Shown piece by piece: positions 6,722 to 8,164 of a stretch of DNA of 8,164 nucleotides (position 1 is the stretch's first letter; each line of letters begins with the position of its first letter). The DNA is from Deltaproteobacteria bacterium. GTDB taxonomy: Bacteria; Desulfobacterota; Binatia; UBA12015. A model generated the notes under the pieces. It had not been told where the DNA came from, searched no databases, and worked only from the letters and a program-made list of their open reading frames with translations. A program made the translations under genes and the position numbers. The stretch spans positions 2,952-11,115 of the forward strand of contig DLYX01000029.1 in assembly GCA_003447545.1 (NCBI GenBank), in the 5' to 3' direction.

Positions 6722-8164
6722 GGTAGGCCTGAATCCTATCGCTGGCACATCCTTACTTCAACCGCGATTCTGGGCGCTGCTCACATCCCTTCTGGTCGTC
6801 CTCCTGCTCGGCGCTCCATCGCCGGCCGCAGCCCAGAACCTCCTTCGGAACGGAAACTTCAGTCAAGGTACGGCCGAGAAACCCGCCAGCTGGATCTCGG
6901 ACCTCTGGGCCAGAAACGTCGGAACCGAGTTCCGCTGGGAAGCCCCCGAGCAGGGACTTGGCATCGTCGTCATTGAAAGCCGGAAACCAAATGATGCCCG
7001 GTGGACACAAAGCGCTCGGGTGAAAGCGCGGACCTGGTATCACCTCTCCGGCTGGGTTCGCGGAAAAAATGTATCCGCTGCTGGTCTGGGGGCCAACCTG
7101 TCCATTATGCGTGGCTTTGATAACGCTGGCGGCTTGCATGGAGAAGATACCGGCTGGCGCAACGTCTCCATGTATTTTCGGACCAACCCCGGCGAAGAAC
7201 TCGTCACCGTTGCCTGCCGGCTTGGCGGCTACGGACAGGAGTCCAGCGGCGAGGTGCAATGCACGGGAATTGACCTCTCCGAGGTCGGTGGTCCGCCGGC
7301 ACATGCTGCCTTTATCTACGGCGACCGCAATCCTGAACAGGAAGCGTCGGGGATTCCCGCCGGCATGGCGATCTTGCTGCTTCTCGCATTCGCGGTGGTG
7401 AAATTCGGATGGCCGACTGCCGATACCCCAAAACCCGAACTCGGGATCCTTGCCGTCATTCTGGTTTTGATTCTGGTTGCGAAGGTCCTGATCGCCCCCC
7501 TTTATTCCTACAGGGTCGACTTGGGAACTTATGCGGCATGGGCTTCGCGGCTGGCCCAACTCGGACCGGCGAACTTCTACGCCTCAGGATATTTTGCCGA
7601 CTACCCGCCCGGCTATATGTACGCGCTCTGGGCGGTCGGCGGGGCGGTCAAAGCACTCGGGATCGCATGGAGCAGCGCGACTGCCATCATCCTTCTGAAA
7701 CTCCCTGCCCTGCTCGCAGACTTCGCGATCGCCTGGCTGACATATATTCGCCTGCGGCCTGGAGGCAAAAGTCTGGCATGGGGTGCCGCGTTGGCATTCG
7801 CCCTGAACCCGGCCCTGATCTTGAACTCGGCTGTCTGGGGGCAGACCGACTCCATCCTGTCCCTGCTGCTGCTGCTCGCGTTCCTCGCGCAGGGAAAACG
7901 ACAATTCGAACTCTCCTTCGCATTGCTTGTTCTTGCGATCCTGACCAAGCCGCAAGCGCTTTTGGTCGCGCCGCTGTTTATTTTCTGGCCGTGGGGTTGG
8001 TGGCGCAGCGGTCGTCCCGTCACGACGGCTCTGATCGCACTGGCGACGACCTTCTTGATTGCCGATCCATTTCGCTCCGGCAGACCCTGGTCGTGGCTGA
8101 TCGAACTGTATAGCGGTACCGCCGGAAATTATGCCGAGACCTCGGTCAACGCCATGAATCTGGC
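6720..8164 (+). CDS. CBM4/9-like domain fused to Gpi18-like GT-C glycosyltransferase (3' truncated)
   Basis: The frame is open from ATG 6720 to the window edge (481 full codons). Residues 1-39 look like a signal peptide: Arg 16, hydrophobic core about 18-31, AAA-Q cleavage site. Residues 40-188 resemble a carbohydrate-binding module of the CBM4/9 jelly-roll type (NLLRNGNFSQGT...ASW start, W.QSARVKA..WYHLSGWVRG, GW.NVSMYF). Membrane segments begin at about 213. The GT-C part shows YRVDLGTYAAWASRLA (264-279) with the first-loop Asp 267, ADYPPGY (293-299), VWGQTDSIL (372-380) and TKPQALLVAPLF (409-420), as in COG5542 Gpi18-like mannosyltransferases, which use polyprenyl-phosphate sugars at the outer face of the membrane. 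Substrate and linkage cannot be told. A second in-frame ATG at 6666 lies upstream; 6720 fits the signal peptide better but has no clear ribosome binding site. The C-terminal part is missing. Confidence 0.85.
   Translation, partial: MVGLNPIAGTSLLQPRFWALLTSLLVVLLLGAPSPAAAQNLLRNGNFSQGTAEKPASWISDLWARNVGTEFRWEAPEQGLGIVVIESRKPNDARWTQSARVKARTWYHLSGWVRGKNVSAAGLGANLSIMRGFDNAGGLHGEDTGWRNVSMYFRTNPGEELVTVACRLGGYGQESSGEVQCTGIDLSEVGGPPAHAAFIYGDRNPEQEASGIPAGMAILLLLAFAVVKFGWPTADTPKPELGILAVILVLILVAKVLIAPLYSYRVDLGTYAAWASRLAQLGPANFYASGYFADYPPGYMYALWAVGGAVKALGIAWSSATAIILLKLPALLADFAIAWLTYIRLRPGGKSLAWGAALAFALNPALILNSAVWGQTDSILSLLLLLAFLAQGKRQFELSFALLVLAILTKPQALLVAPLFIFWPWGWWRSGRPVTTALIALATTFLIADPFRSGRPWSWLIELYSGTAGNYAETSVNAMNL

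Noticed and set aside
6743..6757. TGGCAC motif resembling a sigma-54 promoter
   Set aside because: The GC element expected about 10 nt after the GG is absent, and the site lies inside the glycosyltransferase coding sequence.
7861..7880. Run of CTG triplets
   Set aside because: It encodes a run of leucines in a membrane segment of the glycosyltransferase; codon preference explains it without a special repeat.
7409..8113. 234-codon plus-strand frame near the window end, and minus-strand frames at 6753-7559 and 7584-7955
   Set aside because: The translation is Arg/Pro-rich and featureless. The frame starting at 6720 gives a coherent signal peptide, sugar-binding domain and GT-C motifs over the same bases and simply runs off the window.

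Overview
The window looks like chromosomal DNA from a GC-rich, Gram-negative-like bacterium that decodes UGA as selenocysteine. It carries the 3' end of selA followed directly by a complete selB. Other genes encode a lipoprotein parvulin isomerase, a VKOR-DsbA disulfide-forming protein, a VanZ-like membrane protein and a GT-C membrane glycosyltransferase. This mix, the NtrC-derived ATPase and the cysteine pattern of the DsbA domain would suit a deltaproteobacterial-type or related uncultivated lineage. That placement is inference from gene content, since there is no rRNA marker here.

Layout: (1) 1-2170, plus strand: the end of selA and all of selB, joined by an ATGA stop/start overlap, forming the selenocysteine insertion operon. 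(2) 2191-3114, minus strand: a SurA/PrsA-type peptidyl-prolyl isomerase lipoprotein, convergent with selB across a 20-nt gap. (3) 3115-3272: a 158-nt divergent intergenic region with a strong imperfect inverted repeat. (4) 3273-4607, plus: an unusual AAA+ protein resembling sigma-54 activators, but without the GAFTGA loop and with an altered Walker B, followed by a small coiled-coil protein at 4698-5036. The two lie in one reading frame, separated by a single TGA with a hairpin just after it. (5) 5008-6721, minus: a two-gene operon of VKOR-DsbA and then VanZ-like, overlapping each other by 20 nt. The VanZ-like gene also overlaps the small coiled-coil gene tail to tail by 29 nt. (6) 6720 to the window end, plus: a signal peptide, a CBM4/9-like lectin domain and the start of a Gpi18-like GT-C glycosyltransferase, cut by the window edge. 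Its ATG and that of VKOR-DsbA sit on opposite strands of the same CCATGG palindrome.

Functionally, selA/selB supply selenocysteine decoding. The isomerase and VKOR-DsbA act in folding and oxidation of exported proteins. VanZ-like and GT-C proteins point to the cell envelope. No recognisable selenoprotein, tRNA gene (including selC), rRNA, insertion sequence or CRISPR array was seen. The most speculative point is whether the TGA at 4605-4607 is really a stop.
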